A DNA stretch of 64,000 nucleotides from Euryodendron excelsum (lineage: Eukaryota > Streptophyta > Magnoliopsida > Ericales > Pentaphylacaceae): assembly GCA_033060915.1 (NCBI GenBank), contig CM065385.1:13452501-13516500 (forward strand), in the 5' to 3' direction. Made by a program: the position numbers and the translations under genes. The notes under the pieces were generated by a model, which searched no databases, was not told the origin of the DNA, and saw only the letters and a list, made by a program, of their open reading frames with translations. Numbering within the stretch: position 1 is the stretch's first letter; every line of letters begins with the position of its first letter. Below, in pieces: positions 46,757 through 59,600 of this stretch.

Positions 46757-46764
46757 TATAAATA
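46757..46764 (+). promoter_or_regulatory. TATA box of solo LTR E
   Basis: TATAAATA in CAACTTCTATAAATACAGAG, about 90 nt after the GGCGCC palindrome. Confidence 0.65.
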
Positions 46765-47473
46765 CAGAGCCTCGATCAACGTGAAAGGGGTCTGCAAACT
46801 TAACCTAAAAATCACACAATTCGATACACAGAGCTCGAGCACCTCCAAAAACCCTAGCCTCCCTAGGTTTTCCAAACCCTAGCCACTATACACAAACCCT
46901 AGCCTCCTATACACTCATACACACCCCTATACACTCATACACTAGCCTTCAACCACTCTCTCAAGACTTGAAGAGCAGTCATTCAAAGCTTGAAGACAAT
47001 CCTTGAAGACTGAGGGTGAAGATCAAGACCGAAGACCGAAGACCGAAGACTGCACGGTGCGCAAAATAAACAAGAAACAAGGTAGGCTCCCTATTTAATT
47101 TTCTGCACTTCCCCCCTCTCTCTTCTCTCTCCAACCCACTTGGGTTTTCTCTATTTTAATCCCCCATCTCTTTCCCCCCCCTTTCTTTGCATGCTTGAAA
47201 CAAGGGGATTCCCGGTCCATGTGTAGGATTGGACTATGGGAGAGTCACCGTGTCGGGGGCTTTCTTCTAGTCTAACCAAAGACCACGTGGGTCCGGCCCC
47301 CTTGATTATGTGGTGAAGCCTTAACCTTGTATGTTCACGACCCCAAATTGCATTGTGCATATCATAGTCTTGCATCTTCCAAAATTCGTTTTCAAAAAGT
47401 TGTTTTCAAAAATCGTTTTCGAACTTGTTTTCAAAATTGCATCAAAAGCTCTTTCTCAAAAACATGTTTTCAA

Positions 47474-47640
47474 AATCACAATCCTAGGGTGATTCTAGCC
47501 TTTCCATGGCTAGGGTTGCTTTAGGAAAGTGTTTTATTAAAAGTGGCCTTTTGGTCTATATTTTCAAACCTTGTTTTCAAAACCACTTTCTTAAAGTGGT
47601 TCTAGCCTTCTTATGGTTAGAATTGCTTTAGGAAAGTGAG
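47474..47640 (+). other. double hairpin module in the leader of LTR E
   Basis: Unit 1: AATCAC/GTGATT (47474-47494) then CTAGCC, loop TTTCCAT, GGCTAG (47495-47513). Unit 2: AACCACTTT/AAAGTGGTT around CTT (47581-47601) then TTCTAGCC, loop TTCTTAT, GGTTAGAA (47600-47622, one G-T pair). Each unit is followed by TTGCTTTAGGAAAGTG. About 720 to 870 nt after the TATA box, so in the transcript leader. Confidence 0.7.
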
Positions 47641-50270
47641 ATGTTTTTACACCTTCTAAAAACTCTTTCTTCAAAAATCTCTTCCTAAAAATCTCTTTTT
47701 CAATATCCTTTCCTAAAACTCCCCTCTTCAAAATTGATTTCAAAAACTCCCTTTCAAAATCTCTTTTTCAAAACTCTCTTTTTCAACTCCTTTCCAAAAC
47801 TTTCTTTCCTCAAAATTCACTTTCTAAAAACAATCCCTAAAAATCTTTCTAAAAACTCTCATCCCGGAATCTTCCTTCTAGAAATTCCCCTATAGGATTT
47901 TCTTTCTAAACTCTATATTTCCAAAAACATGCTTTCCAAAAAAACTCCTCCCTAGGATTCCCTTCTAGAAAACCTTCGTTTCCAAAAACGCGTTTTCCAA
48001 AAAAAAACTCTTTCCTTAGAGCCCATACCAAACCCTAGAACCTACAATTAGGAAACCCTAAATTTTCTTCCTAAAAACAGAGTTTTCAAACCTTGCCCCA
48101 AACCTAGGTTTCCAAAATCTCTCATTTTTTACATCAAAACTATACGTGTTTCCAAAACCTATTTTCTACGCCCAAACTATAGTTTTCCAAAACTAGAGTT
48201 TCTAGAATCTCCTTTCCAAATCCTACCTTCCCTTTAGGAAACCGAATCAAATCTCCCGGTTTAGGAAACTAGATCCTGTCCTCCGTTTTTGGAAACAAAA
48301 TCAAACCCTTGTTTTTAGAAACCAAATCCAATCCCTTCCTAATCCAAATCTTTCTTAATTCAATTCCTTCCTAAACCATAAGTTTCCTAAACCTAAACTT
48401 TAAATCTTTCCTTAAATTTCAAAATCTAAATCTTTCCTAAATTTTCACTTTCCTAAACCTTAAGTTCCCAAAACTTGAACATAAAAATCTTTCCTAAATT
48501 TTAAAACTCAACTTTCAAATTTTTCCTAATCCAACCCTTTCCTAATTCAACCCCCTTTCCAAATCTTAACTTTCTAAATTCAAGCTTTTAAACCTTTCCT
48601 AAATTCAAACCTTTCTTAATTTCAAGATTTTCTAAAACTCTAAAATTTTCTAAAATCTTAAATCTTTCCAAACTCTAAAGCTTTCTGAATCCTAAACTTT
48701 CCAAATTTCAAATCTTTTCAAATCCAAAGCTTCCTAAATTCAAAACTTTCTTAAGTTAAATCTTTCTAAACTTCCAAGCTTTCTAAATTCTAAACTTTCC
48801 AAAACTTCAACATCTTTTCAAATCTAAGACTTTTCTAAACTCAAAGCTTTCTTAATTTAAGACTTTCTTAAGTCGAAACTTTCTTAATTCAAAACTTTCC
48901 AAAATCAAAACTTCCCTTTTTCAAACATTTCTAAATTCGAAACTTTCTTAATCCAAAACTTTCCTAATTTCAAAACTTTCTTAATTTCGAAACTCTCCTA
49001 ATTTGAAAACTTTCCTAATTCAAAGCTTTCCTAAGTTGAAACTTTCCTAAACCAAAACTTTCCTAATTCAAAAACTTTCCAAAAATGAAATTTTCTTAAT
49101 TCGAAACTTTCCTAAATCAGACCTTTCCTAATTTGAACATCTCCTAAAATCCAATCTTTCCAAATCTTCTAAGCCAAGTCAAATATTTCTGAAGTCTCTT
49201 CTCTTTCCTAAGTCTAGGTTTTCTTAAACCTTCTTGTTCCAAAACAAGTCCAAATCTATCTTTTCAAATCAAAGTCCTCAATTTCCAATTTCCAATCTCC
49301 TCTTCTAATTTCAAATCCAATTCAATTTCCAATTCAATCTCCTCTTCTAATCCCAAATCAAATCCAGTTTTCAATTCAACCTCTTTTTCTAATCCAATTT
49401 CTCTCTTCCAATCAATCTCTTTTCAATCGGACTCCGGTCCGAACTACGACTGACTTGATTCCCCCAAAGGGATACGTAGGCAACCTTCATAGGTGCGGTC
49501 ACAATATTTTTCAAACTTTCAATTCCACCCTCATGGGTGCGGTTTCCAAAATCTTTTCAAATCTCACATTCCAATCTATTTTCAAAATTCCAAAATTTCT
49601 ATTTTCAAACTTCTACTTTCAATTTTCAAACTTTTTAATTTCAATTCTATTTCTTCAAATCTATTTTCAAATCAAATCAATTTCTTTTCAAATCAATTTC
49701 TGTTTTCCAATTCTCTCATCTTGCACTTGCATATCATGCATCATATTTTTCAAACATTATTTTTCAAAGTGAATAGGGTTGAACCTTTGGTTAATTAAAG
49801 ACTCTCATAGATGAATCTAGGGTAGATTGACATGCAGATACCGAAAGGGCGGGGTAAGGTGATAGTTTAGTGCGTCTTCCCTACACGTAACCAACCTCCG
49901 AATCTAGAATCACTGTTTTCAAAGACCAAAAAGGAGTCATTTTTCAAAAAGGGCTAAATGTTTTCCAAAGGTTGCCAAACAACCTGTTTTCTTTAAAAAC
50001 CCTCTCTTGAGGAGATATTTTCAAAAATTGTTTTCCAAAACCCTAAGTGTAGTCTTCGGATTATGCTTAGATCTTTTTAGGTGACCTAAATCACCTTAAT
50101 CAAGTTAGGTGGCGACTCCAAATCTTTTTCAAAAGCCCTTTATTCAAACCTGTTTTCAATTCAAACCTAGTCGCACTCATTCTTCTAGGAGGGTGAGTTC
50201 TAACGAGAGAGTACAGCATTTTTCCCACTTAGGTAAGTATTCCTCGAGTGCGAAAAATCTGGGCGCGACA

Positions 50271-53200
50271 CTGGTGTCACTCCTAGTGAAGCTAGGGCAA
50301 AAATTGCATGGTAATCATTAGGACTGGTGCCAAAATCTTTTGCCTTGTGTATCAAGGGTCGAAGATATGTTTCTTACTGCCTTAAAAAGTTTCCTACATG
50401 GCTGGCGCCACTAGAAGCCAAAAAATGGCTTGGCGCCACTCCTAGTAGCGCTAGTGTATTTTTAATCCTAGCTCCACTGTAACAGGCACCGGGTCAATCT
50501 TTTGTTTATAAATACAGAACCTCCCCCCTGCATGAAAGAGGTCAGCAATCTAACTCCAGAAACTCTGTCTCTCGTTATACAGACTTCGAACTCGCTTCAA
50601 ACCCTAGCTCTTTTAGGCCTCTTCAAACTCTCGCCCCCATACACTTTAACCCTAGCATACATACACTCAATACATGCTTATACGAGCCTCCAAGCCTACC
50701 ATTGAAGACTTAAGGTGCTACAATCTTAAAGCTCTGGAAGATTAAAGCAACGTAAAGCAATAAAACAAGCAAACCAAAGAAGACACAAGGTTAGTTTTCT
50801 ATTTACGTTTATGCAATTCTCCCTTTCTCTGTCCTCTCTCCTAACCCACTTGGATTTTCTTCTATTTTAATTCCCTATCTTCTTTCCCCCCTTTCTTGCA
50901 TGCTTGAAACAAGGAAATTCCCGATTCATGGTAGGAAAAATGGTTGAAAGTCACCGTATCAGGGGCTTTCTTCTAATTCAACCTTAGACCATGTGGATTC
51001 GGCCCCCTTGATTATGCGGTGAAGCCTAAACCTTGTATTTCACGACCCTATTGTATTATGTATATCATATTTATGTATCTCTTTAAAGTTGTTTTCAAAA
51101 ACTTGCATCAAAATCCCTTTCAAAACTTGCATTAAAATCTTCTTCTTCCAAACTTGTTTTCAAAAATCACAATCTTAAAATGATTCTAGCCACTCCCTGG
51201 TTAGGGATGTTTTAAGAAAATGTCACATAAGTTTTGGGTGTAAACCCTAAAATTGATTTTGTCAAATTCATAATGCTAAGGTGATTCTAGCTATTTCATG
51301 GTTAGGGTTGCTTTAGGAAAGTGTTATATTTAATAAGACCAATATGGTCCATATTTTCAAATCTTCGTTATTTTCAAAATCACAATCCTAGAATGGTTCT
51401 AATCTTCATATGGTTAGAGTCGTTTTAGGAAAGTGAGACATTTTTAGATACTTGTAAAAGTCCTTATTCCATTCCCTTTCCAAATTGCTTTTTCAAATAT
51501 CTTTCCAATTTCCAATCTACTTCCTAAAATGTTTTCAAAAATTTCCTTTTAAGAACTTTCTTTCCAAAAGTTCCACTTTCTAAAAACTTCTTTTCAAATC
51601 TAATTCCTAAAACTTTTTTCGAAAATTTGTTCTCAAAAAACTCTCTTTTCAAAGGTTAACTTTCTAAAATCTCTTTTTCTTGGAGTCCAAGTGAAGTCCT
51701 AGAACCCATGGTTAAGAAACCCTACTTTTGACTTCCTATTTTTGCCTCAAAACCTAGATTTTCAAAACTTCCTTTTTTACATCCAAATCATAGATTTTCA
51801 AAATTTTATTTTGTACATCAAAATCATAGGTTTCCTAAACCTCTTTTTCATGTCAAATCATATTTTTTTAAGTCTAAGATTTCCAAAACTCCACCTTTCC
51901 AATTCTATGTTAAATCTAATCTTCTAACTTAGGAAACCAAAACCCATCTCCAATTTTGGAAACCAAATCAACTCCTCCATTTGTGGAAATAAAATCAAAT
52001 TATCTCTTTTTGGAAGTAAAATCCAATCTTTTATTTTAGGAAATAGAAATCAAATCTTTCCAAATTCTAACTTTTTCTAATTCCATTCCTTTCCTTTCCT
52101 AATTCCAACTCTTTCTGAATCTTAATTTTCTAAATTCAAATCTTTCCAAAATCAACCATTTCCTAATTTGGCAGCTTCCTAAGGTGGAACTTTCCTATTT
52201 TGAAATTTTCCTAATTTCAAGATTTCTAAAATATAATCTTTGCTAAATCTAACTTTCTAAATTCATTCAAATCAAGTTTTTAAGTCAAGTCTTTATAACT
52301 TAAGTCAAATCTCTTTTCAAATATTTCTTAAATCCAACTTTCCTAATTTGAACCTTTCCTAAGTCGGACCTCTCCTAAATCCAACTTTCTAAAATTGAAC
52401 TTTTCAAATCTAAATCAAATCCTTCCTAATTCAACTACATGCTCCAATCTTAGATTGCTTCAACCATAGGATACCTAAACCCTAGTTCAACCCTAACCCT
52501 AAAGTTAAGAAGTTTCAACCCTTTCCTAAAACTTATTTCTAAACCAAGATGGTTTTCCAATTTCAAACTTCAAAATGTTTTCAAAACTCAACTCTAGCTT
52601 CCAAATGTAGTCTAAGTTTTCTTTCAAAGATCAAAACCCCTTTTTCAAGTCTAATCTTAAGTCTAGGTTCAATGTTAAATCAAATCTCGATTTCATATTT
52701 TCTATTCCAAGTTCAAATCAAATCTCTTTTTCAAATCAAACTCTTTTCAAATCATATCTCTTTTCAAAATGAAACTCTTTTCAAATCAAATTTTTTCAAA
52801 TCCAACTTTTCAAAAACCTCAAAGTATTTATTTTCAATCGGACTCTGGTTCGAACTACCACTGACCTGATTCTCAAAAAGGGATACGTAGGCAACCCTCA
52901 TAGATGCGGTCACAACATTTTTTCAAACTTCCAATTCCATGGTCTATTTCAAGTTTCTAATTTTAAAGTCTATTTTCAAATCTCAAATTTCGATTTCTAA
53001 AACCTTTTTTCAAAAATCAAATCAAGTATTTTCAAACCTATTTTCAAAAGTCAAATCTTTCTTACACTTGCATATCATGCATCATATTAACTTATTTCTA
53101 AAGTTCTTTTCAAAGGTGGATAGTATTGGAACCTTATTAATCAAAGATTTCAAAAGAGTGAACCTAGGGTGAATAGACATGTAGGTACCATAAGGGTGGG

Positions 53201-53603
53201 GTAAGGTGATGGCTTAGTGCGTCTTCCCTATATGTAACCAACCTCCAAATCTAGAATCATTATTTTTAAAGACCAAAATGGAGTTATTTTCAAAAAGGGC
53301 TTAAATACTTTCAAAGGTTGCCAAGCAACCTATTTTCTTAAAAATACTTTCTTGAGAAAGTTTTCAAAACCTTTTTCAGAAACCTTAAGTGTAATCTTTG
53401 GATTGTGCTTAGTTTTAGGTGACCTAACTCACCTTAATTAAGTTAGGTGGCAACTCCCAAACATTTTCCAAAAGCCCTTATTCAAAATCAATTTCTAATT
53501 CAAATCTAGTCTTACTCGTCCTTCTAAGATGATGAGTTCTAACGAGAGAGCACTGTGTTTTTCTCACTTGTCTTTTTCAAGTACAAAAAATCTGAGCGCG
53601 ACA
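50271..53603 (+). mobile_element. LTR of element H, second part
   Basis: Resumes the LTR after solo LTR E and ends CTGAGCGCGACA at 53603, followed by a primer binding site. It is the most diverged plus-strand copy. It has an extra partly duplicated first hairpin unit (about 51185 and 51285). Together with 43402-44835 the LTR is about 4.76 kb. Confidence 0.82.
50507..50514 (+). promoter_or_regulatory. TATA box of LTR H
   Basis: TATAAATA in TTTTGTTTATAAATACAGAA, the family position. Confidence 0.6.
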
Positions 53604-53605
53604 GC

Positions 53606-53622
53606 TGGCGACTTTGTTGGAG
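53606..53622 (+). other. primer binding site after LTR H
   Basis: TGGCGACTTTGTTGGAG, two bases after the LTR end, the same spacing as at 21607. It differs from the copy in A after the first eight bases, fitting an older, mutated copy. Confidence 0.65.
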
Positions 53623-55650
53623 ACTCTTAAAGGGCTAAGCCACTATCATGTTTCTTCACCGTCACCCCTTTAGAGTTTTTGATTAATTTGTCCAATTCTA
53701 TCCACTTCAAAACTTTCAAAATCAAGTTTTTCTAAGTTGTTTTCAAAAACATGTCATTGCTTGTATTTAATTACATTCAATTATTCAATCTTGCATCATG
53801 TTTGTCATTCAAAGTACTAACTTTAGCATATTTTTGTAGGTGGACCTTTGTTTGTTTCATGTTAGCTGCTATGTATGCATGAATGTATGGAATGGACATG
53901 ATGGATGGGAGTTGTTGGGCTCTTTCCTCCAATTTTTAAAAATCACACACACACACTGCACGTGCACTTGCATTCTGCATATTTGTATTCTCTACCCTAA
54001 TATGCCCCTTCTAGTTAGAAGGGAGAACGGTATATTGGTTATCGGCAAGATGATGTGTCAGTTTCTTCACCTACGGCCTCTTGATGGTTCCCCCACTTGG
54101 ATCACCAACTGATCATGGCACCACCTCAGGGAGTGGGCCTAGGTTTGAAGATCTGGGAACCGAGCCTTCTTAGGATGCATTAGTAAACCCTCAACCTCAT
54201 GCTCATATAGACACCATGCATAGCCGAACCCCTGCCGGATTTAAGACACGCACACTGTTTTCAAAACCATGGAGGAAAGGGCGACTACTTTACTTTCCTT
54301 TTAACTTGTCTATTCCTGTTGTTATAATGCTTGTATTCCTGATGTTATAATACCTATCTAACTGCTCATGCATCCATGTTTACTTTACAAATGCATTCTC
54401 TCTCTCTCTCTACTCTATGCATCTATGTTCATGCATTAGATATTCCATGTCAAGACAAGAGTTCCAAAGTAATTCAAGTCACTGCATCCTCATGCATATG
54501 ATCAACCCAAGGAGAGTGACACCAAGTTTACTCTCCCCTTGCATTAAACCTTCTAAAATCCTGAGGGTCCCCATGCAACCCTAAGGACTCATGACATGCA
54601 TTTCAAGTCATTCCATAAGAGGGGCCCTAATCCCTCTATGCTCACGAAGATAGGATCGCCAAGAAGACAATGGGCAATCAAACATGGTCTCTCAACGACC
54701 CCCTCAACATCAAGTTCAAAAAAGATAAATCCGAAGACTCAAGAGTAGTTTAGGATCCCCGAATGTAAAAGTAGATAGGTGAAAGTCCCAAGGAAATTGT
54801 TCCCTCTCCCCCTATTAAAATGTATTTCAGTTCTATTATATTTAGATTCCAAAGTTCGATGTACCTTTTTACTTTTTTATTTTTCGCAAATGAATGAATG
54901 TATGAATGAATGTAGTTTCCTGATCAATGGTAAGGTACTTGCATACAGGGGCAAACCCTCTATCTCCAAAAGTGAGTCAATACATCATGCTTAGTCTCCC
55001 TCTCAAGTGGGGGCACCCCTAGGACATGCATTGCATAAAATTTTTAAAATCAAGACACTAACTTCTCTTTCGTTTCTTGTATTCTGTCCTCCCCCTCCTC
55101 ATCTTCAAGTAACAAGAGAACCGAAGAGAATAGCAAGACAAGAAGGGGTTTTTTTAAACCATTCATTTATTGTCATCATACTGCTCACATGTTCACTTCT
55201 ATTATGCTCATGCGCCCATATCCATTCTAAGAAAAGAGTTCCAAGAAACTCAAGTCATTTCATTCTCATGCATCTAATAAACCATAGAGAGAAAGGAGCA
55301 ATCCGATCTCTTGTTAATTGAACCGAACCTACCAAAACTCCTAAGGGTTTCTCAACTCTAAGAGTTCATGGCATGCATAGAACCAGATCTCAAGAGAGGC
55401 CCCAAATCTCTCTTCGTCCATAGAGGTGGGATTGCCCGAATAAAGAAACATCAACCGGCCCATGCCGAAGAGGTATTGTATTGCATAAGGGGCAAAACCC
55501 CCTCCAAAACAGGCTCAACATCATACCTAGATTCCCTCAAAGAAGGGACACCCATAGGACATTCATCGCATAAAACCTCAAACTCCACATGCTAATTGTA
55601 CTATATTTTTCTCTCTTTCTTTTTTTAGGTTAAAAAGCATAATTGAACTC
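53623..55650 (+). other. 5' leader of the element downstream of LTR H
   Basis: Same order of blocks as 21624-23096 in element A (GATGGATGGGAGTTGTTGG, the CACGTGCAC block, AGAGGGGCC...CCCTCTATG, CTCCAAAAGTGAG). Contains a short (CT)n run at about 54400 and an AATG-rich stretch near 54895. From about 55080 to 55600 a partly repeated leader segment is inserted relative to A. The ORFs at 53840-55595 are not coding. A CTTTCTTTTTTTAG tract near 55615-55627 could be a splice acceptor before the gag-like ATG. Confidence 0.55.
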
Positions 55651-55890
55651 ATGGAATCCCTCCCGCATCCCCATCCCCATCCCGTTCACAATTCATATGA
55701 GGATGGAACCAATTGTTGGAAGAGGCATGATCCCCTTAGAAGAATAAAAAAGGGTGGACCATCCATCCACAAGATGCTCTCTCTCTCTCAGCCATCACCT
55801 TGTCTCCATATTGCCACTCCATCCAATCTTCAAGCCTAGCCATCCTTGTGCAATCAGATAAAATACACGACAATTGAAGTATAGAGGACG
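55651..55890 (+). pseudogene. gag remnant of the downstream element, start and end only
   Basis: An ATGGAATCCCTCC start (compare ATGGAGTCACTCA at 23097) is followed by a short frame with a PHPHPHP run that stops near 55839. Within 240 bp the sequence reaches 'cttgatcccaaaaccctatta', equivalent to the end of the gag-like frame in A (29230-29258). Nearly all of gag, including the zinc-knuckle region kept in A, is missing. Comparison is by eye and short. Confidence 0.4.
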
Positions 55891-56623
55891 TCATCTTGAT
55901 CCCAAAACCCTATTAAGGGTTCTCACCAAAAGGCCTACAAGAAAAGGGAGGTTTTCATAAAATTCGTCTGTTTCCTTTCTTTATTTCTATTTCTTGCATA
56001 TCTTATTTAAACAAGCATCGCATGCCATGCATTCATGATTTGAAATGAAAAAGATATAGGTCTTAGTTTATTCCTTTTGTTTCATACTCTTGTAGATGAT
56101 TATTACTTTTAGGCATTCTTTTCCATTTTGTAATGACTCGACTTGAAGGATGAGATAGCATGTGCAACCCACTCAAAGGGGCTTAAAACCTTCGAGAGAC
56201 AAAGAGAGATAGTAGGAAGGTAGTCTCAACAAAGAGGTGCGGATTTTTATTGAAGAGGCAACACTTGAGTGATATCCTAGCTAAGCGATAGGCAGCCGAG
56301 TCCTCAAAATGATGAGAAACCATTGTTCTATTTATCCAATAAGAAATAAACACTACCCCTTGCTCAGCCCACTAGAGTCGTAAGTGAATTCTATTCAGAT
56401 ATCTCCAAACCAAGAACCATCCCTCACACTGGGGTAAGTACGGAGTAGTTGATTCAATAGAATATATAGGGGTTACTGACAGAAACACACCATTTTTTTT
56501 AGGAACATTGTCTAAATTTTGTATAAAGACTTTATGGACTAAGCAATTCAATTCGAAATGATGAGAGGTCCTCAATTCTGGTACCATACACAAAAAATTC
56601 CTTTGCAAAGCCCACTTGAGCTG
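55891..56623 (+). other. non-coding middle of the downstream element
   Basis: Aligns by eye with 29259-29970 of element A up to the insertion of LTR F. It should resume beyond the window after F and G. Confidence 0.55.
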
Positions 56624-59600
56624 TGTCGCACCCAGATTTTTTGCACTCGAGGAATACACACACAAGCGGGAAAAATACTATACTCTCTCGTTAGAACTCA
56701 CCCTCTTAGAAGAAATGAGTGCGACTATATTTGAATTGAAAATTGATTTGAATAAAGGGCTTTTAGAAAAGATTTGGAGTCGCCACCTAACTTGATTAAG
56801 GTGAGTTAGGTCACCTAAAAACTAAGCATAATCCGAAAACTACATTTAGGGTTTTGGAAAAAGATTTTGAAAATATCTCCTCAAGAGAGGGTTTTTAGGA
56901 AAACAAGTTGTTTGGCAACCTTTGGAAAACATTTAGCCCTTTTTTGAAATTAACTCTGTTTTTGGTCCTTGAAATCAGTGGTCCTAGGTTCGGAGGTTGG
57001 TTACGTATAGGAAATACGCACTAAGCCATCACCCTACCCTGCCCTTTTGGTACCTACATGTCAATCTATCCTAGATTCACCTCTGAGAGTCTTCAACTAA
57101 CTATCGTCCAATCTTATCCACTTTGAAAAAGAATGCTTAAAAAGACATGATGCATAAGATGCAAGTGCAAGATAAGAGAGAGTTGGAGAATAGATTTGAA
57201 AAGAAGAATTTGATTTGATTTTAGTAGAAAGATTTGAAAGGAGAGATTTCAAATTGGAAAGTTTAAAAAATTAGAAATAGAGATTTGGAAATAGAAATTT
57301 AAAATTGGATGTTTGAAAATAGATTAGAGATTTGAAAAGATTATGGAATTTGAGAATTGGAAAATATGGAGACCGCACCCATGAGGGTTGCTTACGTATC
57401 CTTTTGGAGGAATCAGGTCAGTCGTAGTTTGGACAAGAGTCCGATTGAAAATAAAAGAGTTAGATTCGAAAAAGAGATTTGATTAGAACTTAGAATAGAA
57501 GATTGGAATTTGAAATTTAGAATTTGAAAAAATAGGACTTTGATTTGGAAAGATAGAACTTGAAAAAAAAAATTTAGACTTGTTTTAGAAAAATGAAGGT
57601 TTAGGAAACCTAGACTTAGGAAAGAGAAGGGACTTAGGAAAGATTTGAGATTTAGAAAGATTTGACTTAAGTGTTAGACTTGAAAGATTAGGGAAGCTTG
57701 GATTTAGGAAAGGTTCGAATTAGGAAAGTTTCGATTTAGAAAAGTTTCAAAATAGGAAACTTTCATTTTAGGAAAGGTTTTGAAATAGGAAAGTGTTGAA
57801 TTTAGAAATGTTTTGAATTAGGAAAAGTTTAGTTTAAGAAAGGTTTAGAATTTGGAAAGTTTAGAATTATAGAAAGATTTTAAATTAGGAAAGATTTAGA
57901 AAAGGTTTGAATTAAGAAAGTTTCAACTTAAGAAAGTTTTGAATTAAGAAAGTTTTGAGTTTAGAAAGCTTTGGATTTAGAAAGATTTGAAATTTAGAAA
58001 GTTTAAGATTTAGAAAGTTTTAGAGTTCTAGTTTTAGAAAATCTTGAGATTAGGAAAGGTTAAGTTTAGGAAAGATTTGAAAACTTAGATTTAAAAAGTT
58101 AAGATTTGGAAAGAGATAGAATTAGGAAAGGGTTGAATGTGGAAGCTTAATGTTTAAGGAAATATTTGAAAGTTTTAGGAAACTTATGGTTTAGGAAGGT
58201 AGGAGATTAAGAGAGATTTGAATTAGGAAAGATTTAGATTTTGAATTTTAAAAGTCAGGAAAGATTTTTATGTTCAAGTTTTAGAAACTTAAGATTGAGG
58301 AAAGTAGAAGATTAGGAAGGAGTTGGACTAGGAAAAATTTGGATTAGGAAGGGTCAAAATTCCTATTTCCTAAAACAAGGGATTAGATTTTGTTTCTAAA
58401 AGAGAAGGTTTGATTTTGTTTTCAAAAACGGAGGATAAGATCTAGTTTCCTAAACGAGAGATTGGATTTGGTTTCCTAAAGGGAAGTTTGGATTTGACAA
58501 GGATTTGGAAAGGAAGGTTTTAAAAACCCTAGATTTGGAAGACTATAGTTTTAACGTAGAAAATAGGTTTTGGAAATATGTATAGTTTTGATGTAGAGAA
58601 CAAGAGGTTTTGGAAACCTAGGTTTTAAAGCAAGTTTGAAAACCATGTTTTTGAAAAGAAAATTAGGGTTTCCTAATCGTGGCTCTAAGGTTTGACTTGG
58701 GCTCTAAGGAAAGGGATTTTTAGAAAGTGTGTTTTTGTAAGCAAAAATTTTTGGAAAGATTCTAAAGAGGAGTTTTTAAAAAGCGTATTTTGAAAAGAAT
58801 TTAGGAAGGGAGTTTTTGAAAAGTAAAACTTTGAGAGAGTTTTGAAAACAAGATCTTGGAAGGAGATTGTTAGAAAAAGTTTTTAGGAAAGAGATTTAGG
58901 GAGTGTTTTTAGGAAAGAAATTTTGAGGAGAGTGTTTTGGAAAGGAGTTGAAAAGAGAGTTTTTGAAAAATAGATTTTCGGAGGGAGTTTTTGAAAACAA
59001 TTTTGGAAAGAAGAGTTCTTGGAAGTGTGTTGAAAAAGAAGGTTTTAGAAAAAGTGACTTTTGAAAAGAGAGCTTTTGGAAAGTATAAAAACATCTTACT
59101 TTCCTGAAGCAATTCTAACCATAAGAAGGTTAGAACCACTTTCTTAAAGTGGTTTTCAAAACAACAAGGGTTGAAAATATGGACCATATTGGTCACTTTG
59201 AATGTAACACTTTCCTAAAGCAATCTTAGCCATAGAAAGGCTAGAATCACCCTAGGATTGTGATTTTGAAAACAAATTTTAAAAAAGAGGATTTTGAAAC
59301 AATTATGAAAACAAGGTTGAAAATGATTTTGAAAACAACTTTGAAAATGACTTTTGGAAGAATGCAAGAATCATGATATGCACATTACAAATTTGGGGTA
59401 GTGAATATACAAAGTTAAGGCTTCACCACATAATCAAGGGGGCCGAACCCACGTGGTCTCTAGTTAGACTAAAAGAAAGCCCCCGACATGGTGATCCTCC
59501 AATAGTCCAATCCTACACATGGACCGGGAATCCCCTTGTTTCAAGCATGCAAAGAAAGGGGGGAAAAAGATGGGGGATTAAAATAGAGAAAATCCAAGTG

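Larger units (their letters stand above)
44836..50270 (+). mobile_element. solo LTR E (TAT/Ogre-like), inserted in the LTR of H
   Basis: A complete 5,435-bp LTR, TGTAAGCACCCC to GGGCGCGACA, the longest here. Inserted into the U3 of LTR H, whose sequence resumes on the far side ('cactcctagtgaagctagggc'). Has the largest minisatellite zone (45050-45660), four 157-bp U3 units, a perfect GGCGCC palindrome (46643-46665), a TATA box (46757) and nearly perfect leader hairpins (47474-47622). Confidence 0.92.

Noticed and set aside
49455..49798. Phe/Ser/Lys-rich ORFs in the LTRs (also 19410-19598, 24621-25172, 26260-26475, 32808-33057, 34581-34871, 60817-61059, 62564-62852)
   Set aside because: Translations of the low-complexity U5; they appear in several frames and are not conserved as proteins between copies.
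53840..55839. Chain of ORFs of 60 to 104 codons as genes
   Set aside because: They lie in the leader of a retrotransposon; the matching region of element A does not keep their frames.
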